DNA of 64,000 nt from Pristionchus mayeri (GCA_036245805.1 BTRK01000001.1:22761087-22825086); one strand, 5' to 3'. Positions 1-13,449 are shown, counted from the first letter of the stretch. The notes: generated by a model not told the origin, from the letters alone. A program made the numbers and translations.

Positions 1-1
1 A

Positions 2-1632
<1,631 letters not shown>

Positions 1633-4592
1633 GGAGCGATTGAGATGAGTGTCTCCTGGATGATCTACATGTATCGTATTGTCTCTGTACCATTTTCCTC
1701 CCTCTTATTTGCTCTGCACTACTCTCACACCCGCCTCCCATTTTCCTCGCAGCTATCTGTCACTATCTTTATTTTAGTTGATGATTCTCTATTTTTATCT
1801 CAATTTCATATGGATCGTTTTTCGTAAAATGAGTTTAGTATGCAAATATGTTCATCCAAAATCTGTAGAGACCATCCGACCACATTTTGGTCAGCACTCT
1901 GGTGTTTGGCTTTAAGAAGGCGCTACAATACCTCGACTTATCTCGCATTATTGTTTGTATGCCCCGTGTAGAAGCGTCTTTTGCCGATACCGTAACGCAC
2001 TCTCACTTCATATATTCCCGTTTTGACACATTGATTTGTACTATCGTTCCCCGTTTCTTCCTTCCTGTGTTCTTTCTCCACAATCCCATTTTAAAATTCA
2101 GTTCCGTGTGATTTCACTAGAATACTGCAATCGTTTCAATCTTACCCATCTACCCTCCACATCAATCTAGTATCGTTTAGTAGTGTCTCCACTGGTCACC
2201 ATAAGACGTCACTGTGTTGCGTACCCACAACGTACTAGTCTCTCCCTACCTTATGCCCTCCATCTTTCTTATCATACAGTATATACCCACAGTATCCCAT
2301 GCCTGTCTCGGTTTCCATTTATTTATACATCGATTTCGCTGTCGTCAATTCATCTATTTTCTAGGCTCTTTAGCGTCATTTTCCGCGTTTCGCGCATACT
2401 AACCTGACAGACTGCTAGTCAGTCTTCTCGTCCTTCCTTGTCCCCCCTTTCCCTTATCTCAAATTCCACATACTTCGCACTGTCCAACCCCCAGCACATC
2501 GCAACACACAACGTTGACAATAGTCTCGATTCTAAGTTATCGATTTTTCCTTTCCTTAGTTACCGTGTCCTGTGCTTCTTTCCTTCTTTTTTCACCCAAT
2601 CTGTCTTAATCCACTATCATTCGGGTAGCCATTGTTAATAAGGTCAAGTACTGTATAACTACACCTCTTACCGTACTCTATCACGCTATCCTATTCGCTA
2701 CCACCTAGTGCGATTTCGTTGATCGGGTTGAGAAGTGTACGGACTGTAGTATGCAATGGCACCCTTTTCCTTACCCTTTGTTGTTGTTAATTAATAGGTA
2801 GTTGTTGTAATCTTTCGTAAGTTGAAGAGATGCTCTGTTTGCCGTGAATTCTCACCGTCCTTTTTGTTGTCCCATGTAATCATGTAAATTGACCATGCGC
2901 GTTTAGTGCGAGTGTGTAATGTCATTTATCTCAATCGCTGTATTGTATCCTCATTATTGATTGATTGCGGGTGCTCACTCCACTAGGTGATCTATCTCGC
3001 AGGTTCACTAGTGGTGTGCAGTGGCGTGCATTTGCCTCTTCCGTTCTCTTCCAATAGCCGATTATTCGTTACACACTCGCGTACACCATCTATTTCTTGC
3101 AGCGTATGAACTCCAACTCGCATGATGACCATATCAGGGATATAGCAAATCTATCTAGCATCTCTCAACCATCCAAATTTGTCTTTTTCTTTGCCTCGCA
3201 ACTCACCCGTCTGACGTAGGTTCCAAGAGCCGCCCTCTCACTCTTCCAACTATACCGTACCCCATTCTTAGGCTATTATCCAATTCAGCACAGTAAGTAT
3301 AGTAGAAGACGCGGGCGTTTATAAATCTAATTGTATACCGTTATTGTTCGATCACTCGTTTCCTTGATGAGGATATCTGTTAGTGACCAATCGGTAATGG
3401 TTTGTAAGGAACACGTGTGGCCTCTCCTCTTTCCCGTAGTAGTTCAACCCTTTCGACCTCGCCCATACCCCCCCCCCTTGTCTCATTAGGTTATTCAATT
3501 TTGCGTGCCTTCTAATGGCTCTTACGGTAGCCGCATCCGCTCTTGATAGTAAGTTATTGCTCCCAACGGGTCTCTCATCTGTTACTCGTCAATTTGATCT
3601 ACGAGAGAGTTACTATCGATCTGATTTGCAGTGATTCAGTTGTTACCTAATGATTGACTGTTATCCCATAGTGATATCATTCACTTTAGGTAGTAATATG
3701 TCGGTGGTTCTTACCACAAACTGCAGTCGATATCATATATTGCTTAACTGCGGTACCGTAATGCTCCGTGCGCGCCCTATGCATTTTGTATTGCAACCAT
3801 TCGATTTACTAATGAATCGATGTCGATCCCCCTTTAGTTATTGTCGTGTTGTTGCTTCTCGTTTCATGTGCTCTCGATTTATAATAGTTGCCCTATCGTA
3901 ATCACTCGAAGATGGTCGCCTATGTATGTCCAGGAAAATTCCTATGTTCGGAAATCGGCTTCTTTCAAATATTTCGTGTAATTGTGTTTTCCTGATCCCG
4001 ATGGCCCTCCAACCCAATTTCCTTCCTTTCCTGCCCAATACAATACCACCACTACATTTTTTGTCGCTTTTAGGCCCATAAGGCATTGTTTTTGTTTTTG
4101 CGCTGCCTTCTCTTGCATCAAACATCTTTGTCGAAGTTTCTCTGTTCTGTTCCACCATACGGAATTCTTTGATAAAGGTTACAAAAAAAATGGAAGATTT
4201 CAAATACATGCATGGTTCATGAGTCCATATACAATTCTTGAATAATGGGCTAATGCCTTGCACTAATCGTCTTGTGTGATTATCCTACTGATATTGAGAC
4301 GTCTTCACGTATTTATTTTAATTAGTTTTCAATTTTCTACTTTAATTTTTGGACGAGTATCTATCTGCTCCGCCTTCCTAGTAGAAATGCTAGAAAAGTC
4401 AATTCATGATGGAAGCTTGCATTTTATCCCTGTATCTGCAGTTAGGCGATGAAGGCCTTTCTGTATATTCTTTATACCTTTACATGTTATATATATTTCA
4501 TTTATTTGAGAATATCATTCGTCAAGACGCTCACTTTCATTGTGCAGCTTTTCTCGATCTGCTCCACTTCTTTCAACCCTTCAATTGTAGGC
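1633..4592 (+). other. Long T-rich non-coding stretch after the helicase
   Basis: About 3 kb with no plus-strand exon I can support. The strand is T-rich and irregular, lacks the pyrimidine microsatellites common elsewhere, and could be a long 3' UTR of the helicase plus the promoter of the next gene. A 141-codon minus-strand frame at 3838-4263 resembles no family I know and is A-rich by complement, so it is not called. Confidence 0.5.
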
Positions 4593-5094
4593 ATGACTCG
4601 TATTGCTCGTGCTGCAGCCTACTGGGTGGCGCTGCCTCGCCGTATGTTGCAGAAGTTCCCCGAACAGACGATCTTCTACTCGACCTTCGGGCTCGCCTCC
4701 GCCGTCCTCCTCGTCTACAAGCTCCAGGGCGCGAGTGCCGAAGGACGTCAGTTCGCATTTTATTTCAAACTTCATCCTTTTATGTTTGTACAACGGGATT
4801 TGCATCTAGTGGAACATATTTGCGTGATATATTTCGGAGGCACAATGTCTGATAGGAAACTTTTTAAGACGTAAGGAATTAAATACAAGAAGTGGTAATT
4901 TAACTATTTTTTTCCACCTATGGTTATCGAGGACAATTGTCTTAAGAATTGATGGTTCAACGGAATTTTGCATTTTCCTTTACAAATTACGATTGGATCC
5001 TCAGGAATACATTCCAGCCAAACCGTGGTACCGTGGATACTACAGCGTGGTTCGTCCCGATGATCCCATCGCTGTAAACTGGAGAAAGCCCGAG
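4593..5094 (+). CDS. Small single-span membrane protein, possibly mitochondrial
   Basis: Two exons are visible. Exon 1 (4593-4746) starts just after an acceptor-like TTGTAG, as expected for a trans-spliced start. It encodes an Arg-rich amphipathic beginning (MTRIARAAAYW), then a hydrophobic segment at about residues 28-43 (FGLASAVLLVYK). Exon 2 (5005-5094) encodes a conserved-looking piece with IPAKPWYRGYYSVVRPDD and ends NWRKPE before GTGAGC. Size and style resemble small accessory subunits of respiratory complexes, but I do not recognise the family. Problem: the obvious exon 1 donor (GTCAGT) leaves phase 1, whereas exon 2 reads in phase 0. A micro-exon or a different junction must exist between them. 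The end is uncertain: translation through 5095 would run to a stop near 5175, and a later exon is possible. Confidence 0.5.
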
Positions 5095-5680
5095 GTGAGC
5101 TCCGTTGGAACACTCGGCCAAATATATGGTTTTAAGGATTGTAAAATATTTGTTGACATAAAAGTAAATGTGTAATTAGATAAAAATCCGTCCCAGGGTA
5201 AATAACCAAAAAAATAGGTCCATTTTGTTAATCCGTTAAAAGTTTGCATCACACTTTGAGACTACACTGGAAAAGTTGATCAATACGTAGATCTACCCCA
5301 GGTTGAGAAAACACAATTTCTGCGTGAATTGACAATATGTCCTCCTATTCCGTGTATATTTACCTTCTGATTATTTTAAAGTGATTTTGGCCACTACTAG
5401 AGATCTTAACATTATGAGAAATCTGAGATACCTCCTTATGAATTTTTGAGGTCTATCGATTTATAAAACTAAAAGTCATGAAAGTGATATTTATTCGAGC
5501 TATAGTCTAGGGAGCGCGAAATTGAAGTGTAGGAAAAGATTATTTTTTGGATCTGTGACCCTCGAATGGGGGTTTTTCACATTCCTGGCAAATATCTCCG
5601 TAATGGTAAACTTTTTCCAATTTTTTTATTAAGAACTTTTACCGGATTAACAAAATGGAGCCCTTTGTCCATTTTTCCCA

Positions 5681-5834
5681 TAGAGATATATGATATCATA
5701 TATTTATCTAAGTATAGTTCTCCCAAGAAAACTATAGACTGAGGGGGGTTCACTACCGCGGTATACCGGGTGGTTAACCTGTACTATTTGCGCAAATTTG
5801 TTATGTCAAATGGATTTGCCCATTTGTCATTTAT
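5681..5834 (+). repeat. Direct repeat, copy 1 of about 150 bp
   Basis: This copy runs from AGATATATGATATCATATAT through ACCGCGGTATACCGGG to CCCATTTGTCATTTAT. It is about 90 percent identical by eye to the copy at 7037-7187. The ACCGCGGTATACCGGG core is near-palindromic. Both copies lie inside the fold-back element. Confidence 0.85.
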
Positions 5835-6829
5835 CACCCGTCATTTAGGAAAATTCCGGTTTGGAGTCCGGCAATTATGTATTTCAGCTCTAAGATGAGC
5901 TACGGATGTGGCATTGATCTTTTTACCACGTTTGGATGATGTAAACTAAACACGTTTGAATCTAAGCCGGCTAACTCAATGTAAAATTTTAACTAGACAC
6001 CCGTGTAAGTGAGAAAATGTCTAAATGAAGGTTCTTGGATTATGAAAGCTCAAGTTGTATTCACTCGAAAACGCATGATCGATGGTGTCAAAATTGATTT
6101 AAATTTGGTTTTTGATGAAATTATTGTGAATATTGCTTAGTATTGAGCTTCAAAATCTTGATTTGTATATTTCTGCCAAAAACACTTAAATGTTTGTAAT
6201 TTTAATGGTTACTGAAATTTTTGAAATTTTCAAAAATCATTTTTTTAGATTTTCAAAATAATGTGTTATATTTCGTTTTAACAATAGTTTCTGATAATTC
6301 TAAACGAGTTAGCCGGCTTAGATTGAAACGTGTTTAGTTTATGTCATCCAAACTTGGTAAAAATCGATTTGGAAAAAATCGATTTTCCAGAATCAGTGAA
6401 ACTTTCAGTTTCACAGTGCCATATTGCGTATCTATCCTCATGTAACGTATTATGTATTAGATATACCGATTTCATATTTTGCTGTTCAGTACTTGTCCAA
6501 TTTATATTGATGCTATCACACCTTCTTAAATTCTCAATTTTTTATTTTTATTTTATAGATATGTACTCTAACTTTCATATTCTGCAATAAAATTCCAGGA
6601 AACGGTATCTCCGAAAATAATTATAGATTTTATTGTAGTCTAAACATTGGTTTTTCGAACACAGCCTTTTAAACAGTTATCCAATCGCTTAGCATAAAAC
6701 ATAAAAGTTTCTGGAAATATTTTTCCGCACAAAAGGAGACCAATTCCACTTCTGTAGCTCATCTTAGAAATACATTATTGCCGGACTCAAAACCGGAAAT
6801 TTCCTAAATGACGGCTCTGAGGTTGGAAA

Positions 6830-7032
6830 TAGTTTTAATATTTATTTTAAAATTCCATTTTCGTATTTCGCAATCCTCAAATAGCTGAAGGGTGCACTAT
6901 CGATTACCACCATATGGCTATGATTTCTCATGAATGCACTATCTATCACTCCCAACCATTATTATCAACATTAAAGCCTACGGAAGTTAGGACGATCTGA
7001 AATTTGTTTCCATACTTTTGTCCGGTACTGTA
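6830..7032 (-). mobile_element. Tc1/mariner-like terminal fragment
   Basis: On the minus strand the segment starts TACAGTACCGGACAAAAGTA, the form taken by many Tc1/mariner terminal repeats (TA, then CAGT...GGACAAAAGT). Only about 200 bp of possible internal sequence follows before the fold-back arm, with no transposase frame. It is probably a remnant nested in the element at 5192-7242. Confidence 0.45.
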
Positions 7033-7036
7033 CATA

Positions 7037-7187
7037 TAGATATATGAAATCATATATTTATCTAAGAATAGTTCTCCCAAGAAAACTAAAGACTGAGGAG
7101 GGTTCACTACCGCGGTATACCGGGTGGTTAGCCTGTACTATTTGCGCAAATTTGTTATGTAAATGGATTTGCCCATTTGTCATTTAT
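7037..7187 (+). repeat. Direct repeat, copy 2 of about 150 bp
   Basis: Second copy of the repeat at 5681-5834. It follows directly after a Tc1/mariner-like end and precedes the right terminal repeat of the element. Confidence 0.85.
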
Positions 7188-7242
7188 ATATCAAAAAAAT
7201 TTGACGGATTAAAAGTGGGTCCATTTGTCCATTTATCCTGGG

Positions 7243-8024
7243 CGGTCTTCGAATAGTGTGTTTAGTAAAAAGGATCGATCCGATCTGCTTTTTTCGGGAT
7301 CTTTGCCGCGAAACAGCAAAAGGGCATTCGGAATTTTCACCATGGTGTAATCTGCTTCTCTGACACTCTCTCTTCCTAGACCATTTATTCCGTCTAGACT
7401 AGCTTCACCTCTTTGTCTATCACTAATATTTATATTAATGATCACGAACAGTTGCTAAAAATATAGCGTTAATTATTTTTTAATTTTATTTTGCTTGTGC
7501 GCCCTCAACGAACTTGCAATGTATGTCAAATTCCTGATTTTTACCACATCCTTGCGCCTATCCCCTTGGATCTAGTATTTTCCATGGAGTAACTCAATAT
7601 TGTAAATTTTTGCATTTCGTTATACGGAAATGTGCGTTAGAAAATTTTCGCCCGTGATTAATCTTTTTTGTTGAGGACTACCCCGCACCGTATCTTTCTT
7701 CCAAGATCCCCTCTGCCTAAGAAACGATCGAAGGTCACTTGAAAGTTGAAGAAGAATTTTTTTCTCTTACCTATCAGTTGACCAACATTGTGTATTATAG
7801 AATCAATAGCGATAAATGATCACGAAAATTTGCATCACTTTCCGCTCAATGCATGGAGGGGAGAAAGTGCAAAAGGAGGTCTTAATCGATTAAGAAAACA
7901 GAGGAATGTGCCCTATTTCTGTTCCTGTGTGTCAAATGGTTCTTGTATGGATGATATGACAAAAATTGTTCATTTCAAGTTCCTTGCGGGCGGGAGAGAA
8001 AGAGAGAGGGGGGGGGGGTTGTAC
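7243..8024. other. Intergenic DNA without recognised gene
   Basis: AT-rich sequence between the repeat element and the minus-strand gene that ends at 8025. It holds a G-run near 8009-8018. I see no supported exon on either strand. Confidence 0.5.
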
Positions 8025-8920
8025 TCAGGGTGCAGGAGATTCTTCAGCCTCTTTGTCCTTGCCCTTCACAGTGTACACTTTCACCAATTCCTTCTTCGTT
8101 TCTTGACGGTAGAGTTCTCTCAATTCCTTCATAGCATCCTTGATTTCCTTCGGAGGTATTTTTCTCTCTTTCCTGTCAAGAAGTCGGTTGATGGACGAAA
8201 GATCAAAGATCAACCTGATCGCATGGGCGATTTTCTTCAAAGTTTCAATACTTAATTCCGAACGATGCTGAAAAGAAGGAAGTCCAAATGAGATATTTGA
8301 TCGATATTAACCGTTTCTCCTTTGTCCTTCATTATCTTCCTGAATTCCCGTTCCGATGCGAATTTCTGATAGTCTCATTGCAAACGGGGGATATCTATCG
8401 GGTACCTCTCCGAGTGGAGTCATCAACTCGTGCTGGTCGAATAGTTGTTCTCCTTCCTGCGCTTGTCTGGCTGCAATCAATCAATCAATAATTGACACCC
8501 CTTCCCTTCTTCAACTCACTCAAGGGGGCGAGATAAAGGATGCGCTCCTGATACTCTCTCTGCAAAATACGAAGTGGATATCTTGTCAATTACTTCAGTT
8601 TAATACATTCGTTTAATACCTGTAATTTCACCCAATTCCAATAGATTATGAGATATCCAATGAGCCAGAGGACTGTGAGGGCAGACCATGCTATTGCGAT
8701 TATTTTGATCTCAAGAAATAACGAAAGTTACTGTAGTTGAAGTGCTTTCACAAACCCATTGTCCTAGTTCACCTTCGACGATCATTTTGAGCTGCTGGTT
8801 GAACCTGGATTCATTATTACGGTAGAGGAGTGATAGGTAGGTCACTCACGAGACACATCTTGTCTCTTCGAGGAGGGAGAAGAGGAGGAGAATGCAGAGG
8901 GCCACTCTGTAGGAGTACAT
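8025..8920 (-). CDS. Signal-peptide, single-span membrane protein of unknown function
   Basis: Seven exons join without frame conflict: 8920-8850, 8804-8756, 8709-8620, 8559-8520, 8470-8406, 8365-8312 and 8267-8025, giving 203 residues. The N-terminus is a good signal peptide (MYSYRVALCILLLFSLLEE). A short lumenal piece follows (FNQQLKMIVEGELGQW), then one transmembrane helix at about residues 42-62 (IAIAWSALTVLWLIGYLIIY). The remainder is a charged, helical, probably cytosolic tail with KFASEREFRK and RKERKIPPKEIKDAMKELRE, ending ESPAP. This predicts a type I membrane protein. I do not recognise the family. The third exon uses a CTTGAG acceptor. The gene is divergent from the acetyltransferase starting at 9468, with about 550 bp between starts, so they may share a promoter region. 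Confidence 0.75.
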
Positions 8921-9467
8921 GGGAAGAGAATGAAACGAGATGGAGGAGAGAAAAAAGGACAAGGACAATTTGAATATTCAGAATGAATTTATTGAAAGAA
9001 ATGTTATTGAGATGAAAGTGATTTCGTATTGGGGTTGGCTTGTCCCTCAGATGCTGGGATGAGGGAGTGGCTGCGATGGATGCCCCTGAGGGGACGACTG
9101 ATTCCTGCCTGCTGCACTCATGCACTCTCCTTCTATCCGAGTGACAAACACATTCGTTGATATCTCGGAATGCTGTTCCTTTGCACTCTCCATCTCCTCT
9201 AGTTTCTGCCCTAAGCTCATGACTTATGTAGACACTGATAAGAAGGGAGTTGATAAGAATCTAGAGAAGAGAGGCCTGTAATCTCTCTTCTCTCCCTTTG
9301 CTCACTTGCCCTTCCTTTATTCTACCTTCTACCCTCCATTCTCAGAAACATACAGTAATGTGAAAAAAAAGTTCAGTAATGTGGTGACTAATTAGCACTG
9401 TATATTTCTGTTTTGTGAAATAGTCTGTAACTTCTTGGGATTCATCAGTGTTGCCCGTGAATCGTAG
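8921..9467. promoter_or_regulatory. Divergent intergenic region
   Basis: About 550 bp lie between two divergent start codons (minus gene at 8920, plus gene at 9468). No exon is supported here. The plus-strand ATG is immediately preceded by CGTAG, which could serve as a spliced-leader acceptor. No specific promoter element was recognised. Confidence 0.35.
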
Positions 9468-10502
9468 ATGGTGAGAATGGAAGAGATGACTCCCTCGATG
9501 GCTCTTCCTTCTGATATCCCCGAGATGCACGAATTCATGCTGGATGACTTCCTGCCCTCTCTCTCATTGGCAACTGCATTGGGAGTGACGAGGGAGGAGA
9601 CACACGAACGATATCTCGGTCTCATCCCAATTCATTCTATTATGCTAATTTGAGAATGAAATGTGAATGTTGAGGACTAACGAGGAAGTGCGTGATGACG
9701 GGAACGAGTGTCGTCCTCAGGAATCACAGGTTCCGCCTTCTTATTTCTATTCGCATCTCAGTTTGCCTTGCGATAATGTCTGTAGAAATAGAATTTCTAA
9801 GTCTCTCCACACTCAAATAGTTGAGTGGTCGCGTAGTGGGAGTCCGTCTATGTGACATCGAGGAGAGGGGAATTGGCCATTCCATCGAGGGACTCGAGAG
9901 ACTATCCGAGAAATTGAAGAAGATCTACAGATTAGTCGACGTACTCAATCAGAATGTATGTTCTTTCACTCGACAATTGAATGAGCTCAAGGGGTTACTC
10001 TCCATGCTTGCAGAAGTGGTCTTTGATTCCTCGTTCGGTAGATAAGCTGTGGCTGGTCGAAGCTGTAGCAGTTGCCAGAGAATACCGAGGGAGGGGACTC
10101 TCCAGGGTTCGCCTCCACTCTCACAATTAGGAGTCCTTCCCGTCCCCTCTTCCCTTGTCTACTCATCCGTCCATTCAAATAGATTGTGTATCACAATAGT
10201 TGAGGTGTTGATGGAATTCGGAGTGGAAGAGGCAACGGCTCGAGGAGTCAAGGCAGCAGCTGCTGAAGTCGTTGCAGATGCATCCATCGCTGTCAGTGCC
10301 CCTTCCCCCCTCTCCCTTCCCTCTCTGCATTATCTCACTCTTCCAGTTGTTCTCCAAGTACGACTACGTCGTATTGAAGGAGGTGGTTCACTCCGAGTAT
10401 CTTGGGGAGGATGGACTACCCGTATTCGTCTGCCCCGAAGGAGAGAAACGAGCCCAGCTAGTCTTCAAGATGCTCTATTCACGAACGAATTTTATGCATT
10501 GA
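9468..10502 (+). CDS. GNAT N-acetyltransferase, arylalkylamine/dopamine type
   Basis: Six exons (9468-9618, 9675-9729, 9826-9955, 10014-10106, 10205-10291, 10347-10502) join in frame to give 223 residues. Features typical of invertebrate AANAT-like acetyltransferases occur in order: an N-terminal helix with FMLDDFLPSLSLATALG, SGRVVGVRLCDIE (beta strands 2-3), VLNQN, and the acetyl-CoA pyrophosphate loop AREYRGRGLS (Q/RxxGxG). EFGVEEATARGVK and KYDYVVLKE come next, and a C-terminal strand with PVFVCPEGEKRAQLVFKML closes the fold. Such enzymes acetylate biogenic amines or related amines with acetyl-CoA in the cytosol. The substrate cannot be read from the sequence. Three of its five introns end in TTGAG; CAG alternatives do not keep the frame. 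Confidence 0.88.
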
Positions 10503-10842
10503 TGAAGGATGAAAAAAAGCCTTTGTAGTAGTATTCTTCCCCTTGCCATTGCTGCTCCTTATCCCTTGTGACGGTTATTGGTGTGGTGTGCGACTGCAAT
10601 GCTTCTAGCACTGTGGGAGTCTGTGTGGAGAGAGATAGGTCCCTTCTTCCTCTCTTCTCCCATTTATTTCTCTTTCGAAGGATATTCAAGCCTGTCTCTG
10701 ATTTCTGATGGGACAACTGAGTGCAATGAGTAAAGGCGATAATCGGATGAGGAGATAGAGAACGAGATAAAAAAAATAGTCAGACTGATGTGCAATATGA
10801 TTTACCTAATTGACAACGTCAAAGCACCACTTCTCTTTTACT

Positions 10843-12781
10843 TCATCTCTCATAGATATTACTACCATAACTAGTGGATGTTTGAGATGATGGTAGGAGT
10901 GCAGGAGCGATATCATCAACCGTGACAGTCTCTCTTCCGATAAAACTGTTTTGCTTCTCCCTCATGAAGATGTGAGACTGATTGACAAATATCTCGCTAA
11001 CTCGCTTACATTTCCCCATTGATCCATAGTGTTGTGTCCATTCCCGATTACCATTGGAATCAATCTTCATTTTCAATAACGGAATAAACGAGATACAACA
11101 ATGAATTGAATAATGCTAGTACAGGACAATGTACAATTAGTCGAGTTACATGGTAATGGCAAGACATTTCTACAGAGAAGAGTGAGACTGGCTTTCTCTC
11201 TCCATTACAGATCAACGGTCTTGTTAGTCTGTCATCTCACCATTCAGGAGGCCGACCCATCCCTTGCTGGGATAATTGAGGAAGATGCAGTCGTTCCACT
11301 GCAATCACTCCATTGATTCACTCTGAGGAAATGGGGGGGGGGGGATCACTCACAGTCTCATCACGATGAGGTTGGAAGTAGAGGGCGCACTCGTCCATAC
11401 TCGAGATGAAGTTAGAGGCCATCGACATCACTCCGACCACCTCAATTCAATCCATCTTCCTCTCCTTTTCCAGAGATCGACAGGCAAGACAAAAAGTAAC
11501 TCACTCGTTCGTGCGCCATTTGGCTATTGAGATTAACCTCGCTGTTCAAAAACTTGGCCATTTCCGTATGATTCTTATCCGCTGCGAGCAATGCCAATTC
11601 ACGCTGAAGAGAGGGAAGGAGAGATGGGGGAGATTAGGGGGGAGGGGAAGATGGAATGGGGTAGAACTGACGAAAGACTCGTAGCGGAGCCTCTTGTAGA
11701 TAATATCATGAATAGCATCTTGGTACTCTCCGATGAGAAGAGTGAAAAGGAGGACTTTGCTTCTGAAGGAGAATCGATCAGAGGGAAAAGATAATGACTT
11801 CACTAACTGAATGTACTGCATGAAATAATGGGGATAATCCTTGAAGATGTCCTCGGCAGTGTGGTCGATAAATTCTGAGGAGGAGATTCTCTTCCATCTC
11901 CTCGATATTCATACCAGTGAGAACTGCTTCATTGCAGGCGAAGAATTGGATGGTATCGTTGAGTTGGAGACACTTCGTCTTGTTGAATTCCTTCCCGAAG
12001 TATTCATTCAAATCCTTCGACTTCACTGAAACCCACAAATGGCCAAATTGAAAGGGAAGAGGAAACGAACCGGAAGAATTCGCTGCTTTGGCAGCAATTC
12101 GTGCGAATTGAATGGAAACATCGGCGAATGAATCCTCTGAAGGAAGTCATATCAACCCCCTTCCCCTCTCCTCACCTCCTCCCTTAGTCCTGATGGTGAA
12201 ATTGCCATCACCCTGTCTATCCCACACTCCTCTCGCCAATTCCACGTACACTTGCTGCACGATGGCCTCATTATATTTATCTGTAAATATGGTTCCCTGA
12301 ATCAAGCCCCGCCCCTTTCATTTCCCCTCCCCTCCCCTCCCTTCCTCACCTGCATTCTTGCATGGGATGAGAAAGACGCTTTCGTTCCACAATCGAGGCT
12401 GTCCATTTGGAGTAGAGGAAGAGTAGGTCACGATGGGAATGGATGAGGCATCGCAATGGGCAAGACTCAAAAGGAATCCATCAATGAGGGACGATAAGAA
12501 GGGAAGACAACTCACATTCCTTCATCGGGATAGTAGGGAGTGGAATGGGAGGAATGGGTGAGGAGGAGGTAAAGGACGAGTCCAATTGTTCCCAGACTGA
12601 GAATGAGAGCAGGGATGGCGAGGGTGATTCCCTTCCTACGAGGTGACCACTCAGAGAATGCACGACGTCTCTCGTGGAATCCCTCCCTCAATCCCTTCCA
12701 CAGTGAAGATCCTCCCCCCAGCAAGGAATCCTCTATCCCCACTCTCTCATCCACGAATGCAGTCTCCTCACTCTCAGCCAT
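10843..12781 (-). CDS. Type II single-span membrane protein with unknown ectodomain
   Basis: The start at 12781 follows TTTCAG by only 9 nt, which suggests spliced-leader trans-splicing. Exon 1 (12781-12516) encodes an acidic/basic cytosolic head (MAESEETAFVDERVG, then FSEWSPRRKG) and a transmembrane helix at about residues 52-72 (LAIPALILSLGTIGLVLYLL). At least ten short exons follow, including 12465-12350 and 12280-12176. They carry LAHCDASSIPIVTYSSS, EAIVQQVYVELARGVWDRQ, EFGKEFNKTKCLQLN(D), FIDHTAEDIFKDYPHYF, DEWNDC-like WNDCIFLNYPSKGW and a tail with WTQHYGSMGKCKR. The stop is at 10843. The total is about 420 residues, with about seven Cys and several N-x-S/T sites in the ectodomain. I do not recognise the family; there is no HExxH or catalytic triad signature. 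Several acceptors are TTGAG or GAAG. It converges on the acetyltransferase with about 340 bp between stops. Confidence 0.7.
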
Positions 12782-13449
12782 CGAATCAACTGAAAGGGAC
12801 GGTGATTGGAAGGGAGGAAGGAGGGTACGGTATAGGGGAGGAGATACACACGGAAAGAACATACAAATAGATAAGAGAATAATGGGAGAGATAAAGAAAA
12901 AGATGAATGGGATGATTGAGCGATGAGGAAGATTAGAATGACAAATGGAAATAAACGATGTTGTGGGAGGAAAAAAGATGGTGAGGAAGATCGAATAGAT
13001 TGAGTCACACACTCAGACTCGATGGGGGAAGGAACGAATGGAGGATGGGAAGAGGGAAAGGAGGGAAGAGAGATGGAGAGAGATCAATCGATGAAGATTT
13101 TTGCGACCGAGGAGGGAAGAGGTCAATGATCTACCCAGGAGGAAGGAGGGGAGGGGAGAAAATGAGATCGAATAAGATTGAATGGACATTCTTATGCCTT
13201 CGAGTGGCCATCTCCGATCAAATATGCCCCTGCCAATCCCTTGTATACTATCAAATACACCTTTTTGTCGTGTGTAACTCTCAATACTCAATTCGATCTG
13301 CGACCATATCCGACTCTTTATCAGAATATCCAAGGGATTATTGTTCAGCGTCCCTCATTTGCATTCAATCGAAGTCGCTGCAGCATAGACCTGAAAGGAT
13401 GATACTGTAGTCGAGTGGAATACGAAAGGACTTACGGTAGGGAAGTCGG

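Larger units (their letters stand above)
5192..7242. mobile_element. Fold-back, MITE-like composite element
   Basis: The ends are imperfect terminal inverted repeats: CCCAGGGTAAATAACC at 5192 against the complement of TTTATCCTGGG ending at 7242. A further copy of the subterminal GGATTAACAAAATGGA lies near 5644. Inside is a second inverted repeat: 5837-5905 (TCCGGTTTGGAGTCCGGC) pairs with 6755-6818, and 5918-5985 (ACTAAACACGTTT, AAGCCGGCTAACTC) pairs with about 6300-6365. The insides of the right arm are separated by about 380 bp. No transposase frame is visible, so the element would be non-autonomous. Its boundaries are my estimate and no clear target duplication was found. Confidence 0.65.

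Noticed and set aside
3838..4263. 141-codon minus-strand open frame
   Set aside because: A-rich complement of a T-rich strand; no splice sites, start context or recognised motif.
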